A stretch of DNA of 64,000 nt, taken from the NCBI GenBank assembly GCA_963716095.1, contig CAVQSV010000010.1, positions 1 through 64,000 on the forward strand. Direction: 5' to 3'. Both the position numbers and the translations under genes were made by a program. Positions 17,814-25,836 of the stretch are shown here, piece after piece. The notes below the pieces were generated by a model. It ran no database searches. It was given only the letters and a program-made list of their open reading frames with translations, and was not told where the DNA came from. Numbering within the stretch: position 1 is the first letter of the stretch; each line of letters opens with the position of its first letter. This DNA comes from Sva-07 sp963716095 (GTDB taxonomy: Bacteria; Actinomycetota; Acidimicrobiia; Acidimicrobiales; Ilumatobacteraceae).

Positions 17814-20024
17814 ATGGCCGCTGACAAACGCGCCGCCCGCCTCGGCGTGCTCGCGCTCGTCGGCATGCTGCTGTTCGGATTGATCGGCGCACGCATCTGG
17901 TTCCTGCAGACGGTCGAACAAGAGTCACTCCAGGCGAAGGTCGACACCACCAAGCTGCGCACGGTTCCGCTCCTGCCCGAACGCGGGCGCATCTTCGACG
18001 CCGAAGGTCGCATTCTCGCCGACAACGACCGCGTCCTCACCGCTGCGATCGACTGGGAAGTGATCCGCAACAGCGACAACCGCGCGGAGATCTTCCGTCG
18101 GCTGTCCGGCTGGGTCGACGTCCCCGTCGAGGAGATGGAGGAGCGGTTCCAGAGCCAGGTGTACAGCCCGTTCCTGCCGATGCCCGTTGCCGAGGACATC
18201 GACGAACGCACGGCGATCGCCATCCAGGAACGTGTCGAAGACCTCCCCGGGGTGCAGATCCTCGAAGAGTCGCGGCGGGTGTATCCCTACGCTCCGATCG
18301 CCAGCCACGTCGTTGGCTACATGGGGCGCATCACGGCCGAGACCAAGGACTTCTACCAGGGTCGCGGCTACTACCTCAACGAACGTGTCGGCCAGTTCGG
18401 TATCGAGCTGAGCATGGAAGAAGATCTGCACGGCAAGTGGGGCTACGTCACCTACGAGGTCGACAACGCGAGCCGGATCGTGCGCGAGGTTCGCAGGGTG
18501 CCGCCGATCAACGGCAACGACGTCCAACTCACGATCGATCTCGACCAGCAGCAGTTCGCAGAACAGGCGCTCGAGACCCAGCTGAAGACCCGTCGGCAGC
18601 AGGTGGCGACCAATCCGCTCGACCCGGAGACCAACTTCCAGTCGCTGGTGTTTCCCGACTACCCGCGCGAGGTGCCCTACAAGGCGCCTGCCGGCTCGGT
18701 GGTCGTGCAGAACCACCAGAACGGCCAGATCATCGCGCTGGCCAGCTATCCGACCTTCGACAACCGTTGGTTCGAAGCCGACCTCAGCGGCGGCAAGTTC
18801 GACGAGCTCTTCCCGTCGGTCGACGAGAACGGCGACCCGATCGACCCGGACGAGTCGATCCTGGTCAACCGGGCGATCCAGGGTCGCTACAACCTGGGCT
18901 CGACGTTCAAGCCGTTCGTTGCGTTCGCTGCGCTCGACACCGGGCTGATGACCACCAACGAGTACTACCGCGATCAGGGCACCTACAAGATGGAGTCGGT
19001 GCCCGCCGACCAGTGCGCGTCGGGCGAGATCCGGTGTGTCTATCGCAACGCCACCTGCCCCTTCGGATTGCCATGTGTGTACGGATCGGTCGACGTCGAA
19101 ACCGCACTCGCCGTTTCGTCCGACACGTTCTTCTACCGCATCGGCGAACTGATGATGACCCGCAACAACTTCGAGCCGGTGCTCCAGGAGGAGCTCCGTC
19201 TGTTCGGCTTCGGCTCGGACCCCGGCATCGACCTGCCGTACGCGTTCGACGGCACGGTGCCCGACGCAGAACTCAAAGCCGAGTACGGCGAGCGCGGCGT
19301 GATCAGCGAGGCCGAGGCATCCGGCTACTTCACCGGCGACAACGTGCAGCTCGCAATCGGCCAGGGTCTGTTGTCGGCGTCGCCGCTGCAGCTCGCGATG
19401 GGGTACTCGACCATTGCCAACGAGGGTTTCCTGATGAAGCCCGAGATCATCAAGGCCGTGTACCAGCCCGGCGTCCCCGACTCGGCGATCCAGGGCTATG
19501 TCGACATCACCGACGCAAAGCTGGCCAAGCCGGCCAACACGAGCGGCGAAGTCGTGCGGCGCCTCGAGCTGGGCGAGGAGAGCTGGGACGAGATCGACCG
19601 CGGTCTGCGCCGGGTGATCACCGGGCCGGGCCAGCAGGTCGGCAACGCCTACCGCTCGACGACCGGCGAGAAGCTGTTCTACTTCTACCCCGACAGCGCC
19701 ATCCCCGTCGCCGGCAAGACCGGCACGGCTCAGGGTGCCGGCAACTATCCGTGGAACGACTCGTCGGCCTTTGCTGCCTACAGCGTCGACCCGCAACGTC
19801 CGTACACGGTGGCTGCCTACCTCGAGAAGTCCGGGTACGGCTCGCAGGCAGCCGCACCGGTGGTCAAGTGTATGTTCTTGCAGATGTCCGGCGTCACCCA
19901 GGCCGACCCGGTGCGCCTGTCCGATGCACTCGACACGTCGTCGACCGAGGCGGCGCAGCCTCGGCGGCTCGCCGACACCAGCTGCTACAACGGGCGGTTC
20001 TCGAACGCGCGAATCACCGAGTAG
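17814..20024 (+). CDS. mrdA: Penicillin-binding protein 2, elongation transpeptidase
   Basis: 736 residues. A short cytoplasmic stretch and one membrane anchor (about 10-30) lead to the dimerisation domain (about 45-230) and transpeptidase domain. The nucleophile is Ser363 in GSTFKPF, the second motif SSD is in VSSDTFF, and KTGTAQ has Lys635. It cross-links new peptidoglycan during elongation with the RodA polymerase encoded directly after. A Cys pair near residues 403-415 (CASGEIRC) and further Cys could form disulfides outside the membrane. Confidence 0.95.
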   Translation: MAADKRAARLGVLALVGMLLFGLIGARIWFLQTVEQESLQAKVDTTKLRTVPLLPERGRIFDAEGRILADNDRVLTAAIDWEVIRNSDNRAEIFRRLSGWVDVPVEEMEERFQSQVYSPFLPMPVAEDIDERTAIAIQERVEDLPGVQILEESRRVYPYAPIASHVVGYMGRITAETKDFYQGRGYYLNERVGQFGIELSMEEDLHGKWGYVTYEVDNASRIVREVRRVPPINGNDVQLTIDLDQQQFAEQALETQLKTRRQQVATNPLDPETNFQSLVFPDYPREVPYKAPAGSVVVQNHQNGQIIALASYPTFDNRWFEADLSGGKFDELFPSVDENGDPIDPDESILVNRAIQGRYNLGSTFKPFVAFAALDTGLMTTNEYYRDQGTYKMESVPADQCASGEIRCVYRNATCPFGLPCVYGSVDVETALAVSSDTFFYRIGELMMTRNNFEPVLQEELRLFGFGSDPGIDLPYAFDGTVPDAELKAEYGERGVISEAEASGYFTGDNVQLAIGQGLLSASPLQLAMGYSTIANEGFLMKPEIIKAVYQPGVPDSAIQGYVDITDAKLAKPANTSGEVVRRLELGEESWDEIDRGLRRVITGPGQQVGNAYRSTTGEKLFYFYPDSAIPVAGKTGTAQGAGNYPWNDSSAFAAYSVDPQRPYTVAAYLEKSGYGSQAAAPVVKCMFLQMSGVTQADPVRLSDALDTSSTEAAQPRRLADTSCYNGRFSNARITE

Positions 20025-20030
20025 TGGATC

Positions 20031-21186
20031 GTGGCCACCTCGTTCCTCTCCCGTCGTCCTGACTCGGGCCTCGGCAACATCGGGGCCAGCCCCGCGGACC
20101 CCAGTCGAAACGTCGACTGGGTGCTGCATGGCGGTGCAGTTCGCGCTGACCATCATCGGGTGTTTCGTCGTGTTCTCGGCATCGCGAACCCGCATCAGCG
20201 CCGACCCGTACGCGTTCGCGACCCGGCAGGTGATCTTCGCGATCATCGCCACCGTCGTGATGTTCGTGGTCATGTCGGTCGACTACGAGTTCTGGAAGGA
20301 CCGAGCCCGCTTCCTGTACGGCCTCACGCTGGTGTTGCTCAGCTTGCTGTTCCTGGTGGGGATCGCCTCCGGGCAGGACCGCATCTCGTTCGACCTCGGA
20401 CCGTTCAACTTCCAGCCCGCCGAAATGGCGAAGTTCACCACGCTGTTGATGCTGGCGGCCTACCTCGCCGAGGAACGCGGCGACGAGGTCTCCTACGCCC
20501 GATTCCTCGGGGGATTGATGATCGTCGGTGCCCCGGCGGTGCTCGTGATCATCCAGCCCGACCTGGGTTCGGCGTCGGTGCTGGTGTCGATGGCGATGGG
20601 TGTCCTGCTCGTTGCGGGCGCCAAGGCCCGCTACATCGTCCTGATCACGGTGCTGTCGGTGTCGACGGTGCTTGCAGCGTTCGTCGGTCGGCTGGTCAAC
20701 GACTACCAGGCGGCTCGAATCCGCGCCTTGATCAACCCGGCTGCCGCCGACAGCGACGACCTGTACCAGGCCGAGAACGCCATGCGAGCGATCGGGACCG
20801 GCGGCGTGTGGGGGAAGGGCTGGCTGCAGGGCCCACTCACCAACGGGCGTGACATCCCGGTGATGTGGGCCGACTTCCCCTTCGCAGCGATCGGCGAGCA
20901 ATTCGGCCTGGTGGGCTCCGCCGTGGTGCTCGGGTTGATCGTGGTCGCCCTCGTGCGCATCTGGCGCATCGCCCATCTCTCGCGCGACCTCCTCGGCACC
21001 TACTTCTGCGCCGGCGTGTTCACCATGGTGTTGTGGCAGACGTTCCAGAACGTGGCGATGACCGTACAGATCATGCCCGTCACCGGGCTTCCCCTGCCGT
21101 TCATCTCCTACGGCGGATCGGGGCTGATCGTGTACTTCGCGCTGTTCGGTCTGGTTCAGTCCGTCCACATGCGACGGATGCGCTGA
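20031..21186 (+). CDS. rodA: Peptidoglycan glycosyltransferase RodA, one apparent frameshift near its start
   Basis: A SEDS-family polymerase with about ten membrane segments. GTG 20031 starts an N-terminus ending RNVDWVL in frame 3; the body continues in frame 1 from about 20128 (MAVQFALTIIGCFVVFSASR) to TGA 21186. RodA proteins normally run R-x-x-DW-x-L directly into that helix, so a single extra base near 20127 is the simplest explanation. If the sequence is right, translation could begin at ATG 20128 (352 residues), losing part of the N-terminus. GVWGKGWLQGPLT and LPLPFISYGGSGL are typical SEDS loops. Confidence 0.92.
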
Positions 21187-21532
21187 CGCGCCTGGCCGCC
21201 CATTTCGGGGCCCATCCCTCACGGTGGACCCCGAGCGTGTAGAATCGACCACCCAGTGGCCCTCGACACGCAACCAACCATCAACACGAGCGCATCGCCG
21301 ATCGACACCGGCACTGCAGCGCCCGCGATGGCGGTCGACGTCGGAGCCTGGTCAGCAGCGGTCACCTTGGCCGTTGTCGTCATCGTTGCGCTGGGCTCGT
21401 CCCCGGTTGCAGTTTCCGAATCCGTCAACCGGCGGAGTTCACGAACGGTACGGACCCACTGCAGCGCGCAGACGGTTCGTGCCACGCAGAGCGCCCTCGT
21501 GGCTGCTCATCTGAGAAGGGATGGTTTCATCC
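21187..21532 (+). other. Leader region of rne with a probable promoter
   Basis: 346 bp between rodA and rne. TAGAAT at 21240-21245 is a good -10 box. A GTG 10 nt after it opens a 114-codon frame with one hydrophobic stretch, but the frame overlaps rne and looks noncoding at its end, so I read the region as a long 5' leader. GAGAAGG at 21513-21519 is the likely ribosome binding site for rne. Confidence 0.4.
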
Positions 21533-23407
21533 ATGGATCACAACGACTCCGATGGTCCGAGCGACGTGGGCGGCGACTCGTCGCAGGGCGAACCGACTAG
21601 CGCATCCGAAGACACGTCATCGGGCTCCAACTCCGGTTCGTCATCGAGCTCGAAGCGTCGCCGCGGCTCGCGCGGTGGCCAACGCCGCCGCGGCGGCCAG
21701 GGCGCCGGCGGGAACGACCAGGCCGCTTCGACTGATGGCGGCGACGACCGCAACGACATCGAGCTTCCCGAGCCGATGAGGGAGGGCCGTCCGTCGGCCG
21801 AAGCCGCCGAGAAGGCCCTGGTCCGCAAGCCTCGCATCGGTGACACGATGCCGATCCCGACGTCGCCGCCACCTGGGCCGGCCGCCGGCACGGCGTCCTC
21901 GGGTGACGCCGAACGAACCGGCGCCGAGCCTCGGCGCCGACGGCGCGGGGCGTCGAACAAGTCGGGGTCCGGAGCAGACAAGGGCGACCGTTCCGCGCCA
22001 GCGCTCCGGCAACGATGGCGGCGGGGCCAAGAAGAGCCGTCGGGGGCGGGGACGAGGCAAGGGGCGCTCCGAGGGCGCCGAACTCGACGACGCCACGCTC
22101 GAGCAACGTCGCGGTCGCGAGCGCAACGGCAAACCGATCGGGCGGTACTTCATGGCCGTTCAGGTCCGCTCTGGCATGACCCAGGTGGCCGTGCTCGAGG
22201 GGCGCAGCCTGATCGAGCACTACGTGAGCCGTCCGGCTGACGACGTCAGCCAGATCCACGGCAACATCTACACCGGCAAGATCCAGAACGTGCTGCCCGG
22301 TATGGAGGCGGCCTTCGTCGACATCGCAACACCGAAGAACGCGGTGCTCTACCGCGGTGATGTCCAGTACGACCCGGGCGACATCGTGCAGGGTGGCAAG
22401 GACCCGCGCATCGAGGACATCCTCAAGAACAGGCAGTTGATCACCTGTCAGGTCACCAAGAACCCCATCGCGCACAAGGGTGCACGGCTCACCCAAGAGG
22501 TGTCGTTGCCGGGCCGCTTCGTCGTGTTGATCCCGAACTCGAACACCTACGGGATCTCCAAGCGCCTGCCCGACGACGTCCGCAAGCGTCTCCGTGGCAT
22601 CCTCGACCGGGTCAAGCCCGACGAGCACGGTCTGATCGTGCGCACCGCGGCAGAGACCGCCACCGAGGACGAGTTGGTCGCCGACATGACGATTCTGCTG
22701 CAAGCCAGTGGGACGAGATCGCCGCCAAGGCAGCAAAGACACAACGTCCAGCGCTGCTGTATCGCGAGCCCGAACTGGCGGTGCGCGTCATCCGTGAGGA
22801 GTTCAACGCCGACTATCGCGGCGTGGTGATCGACGACGAGCGTCTGTATCACGAGATCCGTGACTACGTGGCCGCCTTCAACCCGGAACTGGCCGACCGG
22901 ATCGAGTACTACGACCCCGCCGCCGGCGAACTGTCGATCTTCGAGAAGTACCACATCCACGAACAGGTCCACAAAGCCCTCGACCGGAAGGTGTGGCTGC
23001 CCTCGGGCGGGTCGTTGATCATCGAACACACCGAGGCGTTGTCGGTGATCGACGTCAACACCGGCAAGAACGTCGGCAAGTCGAATCTGGAGGAAACGGT
23101 CTTCCACAACAACATGGAGGCGGCCGAGGAGATCGCGAAGCAGCTGCGGCTCCGCGACATCGGCGGCATCATCGTGATCGACTTCGTCGACATGGAGGTC
23201 AAGGGCAACCGGGCCAAGGTGATCGAGAAGTTCCGCGACGCACTGGCCCGTGACAAGACGCGTTCGCAGGTCTTCGACATCACCGAACTCGGCTTGGTGG
23301 AGATGACGCGCAAACGCATCGGCGAAGGGCTGCTCACCGAGTACTCCGAGATCTGCCCCGACTGCGAAGGCCGCGGCGTCGTCGTCGACTACGCCCTGCT
23401 CGAGTGA
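21533..23407 (+). CDS. rne: Ribonuclease E/G family endoribonuclease, two apparent frameshifts
   Basis: Three overlapping frames give one protein. The first (21533 to about 22000) is a disordered Ser/Gly/Arg-rich N-terminal extension. The second (about 22000-22708) holds the S1 domain (HGNIYTGKIQNVLPGMEAAF). The third (about 22708-23407) holds the catalytic domain (SVIDVNTGKNVG and GGIIVIDFVDM, with the metal-binding aspartates) and the zinc-link motif CPDCEGRG. It initiates mRNA decay and processes rRNA and tRNA precursors. Both breaks are single-base and the gene is normally essential in actinobacteria, so sequence errors are more likely than loss. ATG 21533 fits the GAGAAGG spacing better than ATG 21521. 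Confidence 0.9.
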
Positions 23408-23432
23408 CCCCAACGGTCACCGGTCGGCCACG

Positions 23433-23438
23433 TAGCCT
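23433..23438 (+). promoter_or_regulatory. -10 box TAGCCT before the candidate selenoprotein gene
   Basis: TAGCCT lies 7 nt before ATG 23446, so the transcript is probably leaderless. Confidence 0.5.
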
Positions 23439-23445
23439 GAACGTC

Positions 23446-23760
23446 ATGGAGATCGAGATCACCGACGAGGCCCGCACCGTGCTCGAACGCAAGGGCGGCA
23501 CGATGTCGATCGACTTCATCCGTCCCACCGGTTGAGGCAAGGTCGCTGAGGTGTCGGTCGACACCAACGTCAAGGGCAAGAACACCGCTGCGTACCGCAA
23601 GCTGCGTCACGAGCGTTTCCAGATCCTGATCACCCCGACGTTGATCGGCATGGCCGAGTCGATGCGGGTGGTCACCAAGGGGCGTCTGTCGAAGTCGCTG
23701 GCCGTCGAGTTCCGCGCCAACGGTGATCCCGGGGACAGCTGCGGCGTCTGCGAGATCTGA
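23446..23760 (+). CDS. Candidate HesB/IscA-like selenoprotein with in-frame UGA at codon 30
   Basis: ATG 23446 to TGA 23760 is one frame of 104 codons with a single internal TGA at 23533-23535. The upstream part (MEIEITDEARTVLERKGGTM then SIDFIRPTG) looks like the start of an IscA/HesB-type domain, in which a conserved Cys follows the strand after a Gly; here UGA occupies that position (PTG-U-GKVAEV). The rest runs without a break to the C-terminal CGVC, comparable to the paired Cys of IscA-type proteins. HesB-like selenoproteins are a known bacterial class (also called CC/Se motif proteins). The SECIS-like hairpin 20 nt on supports selenocysteine insertion. Redox or metal-binding function is inferred. 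Reading TGA as stop would leave only 29 residues. No selA, selB, selC or selD lies in the window. Confidence 0.75.
23536..23570 (+). promoter_or_regulatory. Putative bacterial SECIS element
   Basis: GGTGTC at 23550-23555 pairs perfectly with GACACC at 23560-23565, leaving the tetraloop GGTC. The first loop G is 21 nt after the UGA, within the 16-37 nt range described for bacterial SECIS elements, which need a G near the start of the apical loop. Such hairpins recruit SelB within the coding region just after the UGA. Confidence 0.7.
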
Positions 23761-23771
23761 CCCGGTGACGC

Positions 23772-23786
23772 CGGTGCCTGGCACCG
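23772..23786. repeat. Short perfect palindrome CGGTGCC-T-GGCACCG
   Basis: Seven-base arms around one central base, 11 bp after the selenoprotein stop. Its core resembles the centre of the larger palindrome at 25800-25832 (GGTGTC-A-GACACC). Confidence 0.5.
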
Positions 23787-23799
23787 TGTGACCGGAACG

Positions 23800-23805
23800 T
23801 AGGGT
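23800..23805 (+). promoter_or_regulatory. -10 box TAGGGT before the MBL hydrolase
   Basis: TAGGGT lies 7 nt before ATG 23813. Confidence 0.5.
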
Positions 23806-23812
23806 CGTGCGC

Positions 23813-25084
23813 ATGGCCGACCTGCTTGCACTGTCGTCACGGGTGATCGATTCCGGGAACGTCGACGAACCGATCAACCGGATCACCAACGAACTGTCGG
23901 AGATCGCCGACGGGCTGGCCGTCGTCGAGAGTTTCTCGCACTCGGTCGTGCTCGACGCCGGTGAAGGCCTGGTCGCCTTCGACGCCTCGCACGCTCGGAC
24001 GGGATCCGACGTCGTGAAGGCGATCCGTGGCTGGTCGGACACCGCAGTGTCACACCTGGTGTACACCCACGGTCATGCCGACCACGTCGGTGGCAGTCCG
24101 GACTTCGCGGCAGCCTTCGGCGAGATGGAGGTGATCGGCCACCGCAACGTCGACCAGCGGTTCGAGCGCTACCGGTACACCAACGACTGGAACGTGATGA
24201 TCAACGCCCGCCAGTTCGGCGGGGTCCGGGGCGACTTCGGGATGGGCGACGGCAAGCCCGACTTCATCCCCGCCGACACGGCACGACCGAACGTCGTCGT
24301 CGACGACCACGACACGATCGTCGTCGGCGAGCGAACCATCGAGCTGCACCACGCACGCGGCGAGACCGACGATCACCTGTGGGGGTGGATGCCCGAGGAG
24401 AAGTGGGCGTTCGTCGGCGATTTCGTCATCTGGAACTTCCCGAATGCCGGCAACCCGCAGAAGGTGCAGCGGTTTCCGATCGAGTGGGCCGCTGCACTGC
24501 GCGACATGGCCGCGCACGGCCCCGAGCTGCTCGTGCCTGCACATGGGCTGCCCATCGAGGGTCGTGAACGGATCGGTCGCGTGCTCGGCACGATCGCCGG
24601 CGCGCTCGAGCACCTGGTCGACGAGGTCGTGTCGATGATGAACGCCGGTGAGGTGCTGGACACGATCATCCATTCGGTGTCGGTGCCCGACGACGAGTTG
24701 GCCAAGCCGTACCTCCGCCCGCTGTACGACGAGCCCGAATTCGTCGTCCGCAACATTTGGCGCCAGTTCGGTGGCTGGTGGGACGGTGCCCCCAGCCGCC
24801 TCAAGCCCTCACCCGACGCGGCGCTCGCCGCAGAGCTGGCCGATCTCGCCGGGGGAGCGGGCGTCCTGATCGAACGGGCAGTGCAACTCAGCGAACTCGG
24901 TGATTTCCGTCTCGCATCTCACCTCGCCGATCTCGCCGGTTGGGCGGCGCCCGATGACGGCGGAATCCACGCGGAGCGGGCCCTGGTCTATCGCTCCCGT
25001 CGCACCTCGGAGAGTTCCCTGATGGCCAAGGGCATCTTCGCCGGCGCCGCACGGGAATCCGAAGCGGTCGCAGAACGCGATTGA
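23813..25084 (+). CDS. Metallo-beta-lactamase-fold hydrolase, alkylsulfatase-like
   Basis: 423 residues. The zinc motif THGHADHVGG is at about residues 83-92, with further ligands in ARGETDDHLWG and PAHGLPI. A helical domain (about 245-400) follows, as in the dimerisation region of alkyl sulfatases (SdsA1 type), but the C-terminal sterol-carrier-like domain of those enzymes is missing. It is a distant relative of the longer hydrolase at 44234-46147. A TAGGGT box 7 nt before ATG 23813 favours that start over GTG 23807. Substrate unknown; an ester or sulfate ester is the likely class. Confidence 0.8.
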   Translation: MADLLALSSRVIDSGNVDEPINRITNELSEIADGLAVVESFSHSVVLDAGEGLVAFDASHARTGSDVVKAIRGWSDTAVSHLVYTHGHADHVGGSPDFAAAFGEMEVIGHRNVDQRFERYRYTNDWNVMINARQFGGVRGDFGMGDGKPDFIPADTARPNVVVDDHDTIVVGERTIELHHARGETDDHLWGWMPEEKWAFVGDFVIWNFPNAGNPQKVQRFPIEWAAALRDMAAHGPELLVPAHGLPIEGRERIGRVLGTIAGALEHLVDEVVSMMNAGEVLDTIIHSVSVPDDELAKPYLRPLYDEPEFVVRNIWRQFGGWWDGAPSRLKPSPDAALAAELADLAGGAGVLIERAVQLSELGDFRLASHLADLAGWAAPDDGGIHAERALVYRSRRTSESSLMAKGIFAGAARESEAVAERD

Positions 25085-25120
25085 AGTCGCCGCGAGCGTT
25101 GAGGCGCCCAGATCCACCGC

Positions 25121-25126
25121 TAGCAT
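25121..25126 (+). promoter_or_regulatory. -10 box TAGCAT before rplU
   Basis: TAGCAT lies 11 nt before ATG 25138. Confidence 0.45.
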
Positions 25127-25137
25127 CGGATAACGCT

Positions 25138-25446
25138 ATGTACGCAGTCATCGCCTCAGGCGGCAAGCAGGAAAAGGTGGCCCAGGGCCAGCAGGTACGA
25201 GTTGAACTGCTCGACGCCGACGAAGGCAGCGACGTGTCGCTGACCCCCGTCATGGTGGTCGACGGCAGCACCGTGCTCGCGACGCCCGACGAGCTGAAGA
25301 GCGCGTCGGTCACCGGCAAGATCATCGCCCAGGTCAAGGGTCCGAAGATCAACGGCTACACCTTCAAGCGCCGCACCAACAACCATCGTCGCTACGGCCA
25401 CCGCCAGAAGTACCACGTGGTCGAGATCACCTCGATCACGGTCTGA
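25138..25446 (+). CDS. rplU: Large ribosomal subunit protein bL21
   Basis: 102 residues, full length. Starts MYAVIASGGKQEKVAQGQQV, the L21 signature, and ends in the RNA-binding basic segment (FKRRTNNHRRYGHRQ). It is followed 33 bp later by rpmA, as in most bacteria. Confidence 0.97.
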   Translation: MYAVIASGGKQEKVAQGQQVRVELLDADEGSDVSLTPVMVVDGSTVLATPDELKSASVTGKIIAQVKGPKINGYTFKRRTNNHRRYGHRQKYHVVEITSITV

Positions 25447-25479
25447 TCTGGCCCGGCCCGACTCGAACGGAGAATCCTC

Positions 25480-25737
25480 ATGTCAAAGACCAAAGGTGGC
25501 GGTTCAACCCGCAACGGTCGTGATTCCAACGCGCAGCGCCTCGGCGTCAAGGCCTTCGGTGGCAGCGAGATCACGGCAGGAACCATTCTCGTGCGTCAGC
25601 GCGGCACCCGGTTCCACCCGGGCAAGAACGTCGGCAAGGGCAAGGACGACACCCTGTTCAGCCTCGTCGACGGCAAGGTCGAATTCGGCCAGATGAAGGG
25701 CCGCAAGACGGTCAGCGTGCTGCCCGTCGACGCCTGA
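25480..25737 (+). CDS. rpmA: Large ribosomal subunit protein bL27
   Basis: 85 residues. N-terminal MSKTKGGGSTRNGRDSNAQR is the extension that reaches the peptidyl-transferase centre, and GGSEITAGTILVRQRGT is the family core. The usual third gene, obg, does not follow; a terminator and the convergent pckG do. Confidence 0.97.
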   Translation: MSKTKGGGSTRNGRDSNAQRLGVKAFGGSEITAGTILVRQRGTRFHPGKNVGKGKDDTLFSLVDGKVEFGQMKGRKTVSVLPVDA

Positions 25738-25756
25738 TCACCGAACTCCGAACAGC

Positions 25757-25791
25757 AAACGGCCCGGTCCCCGAGGGGGACCGGGCCGTTT
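25757..25791. terminator. Strong hairpin terminator after rpmA
   Basis: A perfect 16-bp stem (25757-25772 with 25776-25791) closed by the GAG loop and flanked by AAA and TTT. Symmetry means it can serve both rplU-rpmA and the convergent pckG. Confidence 0.85.
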
Positions 25792-25799
25792 CGCGCCCG

Positions 25800-25832
25800 T
25801 GTGACGTTTGGTGTCAGACACCAAACGTCACA
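25800..25832. repeat. 33-bp perfect palindrome next to the rpmA terminator
   Basis: The 16-base arms 25800-25815 and 25817-25832 are exact reverse complements around a single A. It lies between the terminator and the pckG stop. It could be a second terminator for pckG or a protein-binding or repeat element. Confidence 0.7.
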
Positions 25833-25836
25833 GCGG

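Noticed and set aside
17925..20273. A 782-codon reverse-strand frame opposite mrdA
   Set aside because: The forward strand encodes a complete PBP2 with all motifs, so the reverse frame is a shadow.
21256..21600. A 114-codon frame with a leaderless-type start upstream of rne
   Set aside because: It has a TAGAAT box 10 nt upstream and one hydrophobic stretch, but it overlaps rne and its second half looks noncoding. Kept only as a leader region.
23446..23535. The selenoprotein gene as a simple nonsense pseudogene
   Set aside because: The frame on both sides is intact, the stop is specifically TGA at a position normally Cys, and a SECIS-like hairpin follows. A pseudogene would not be expected to show all three.
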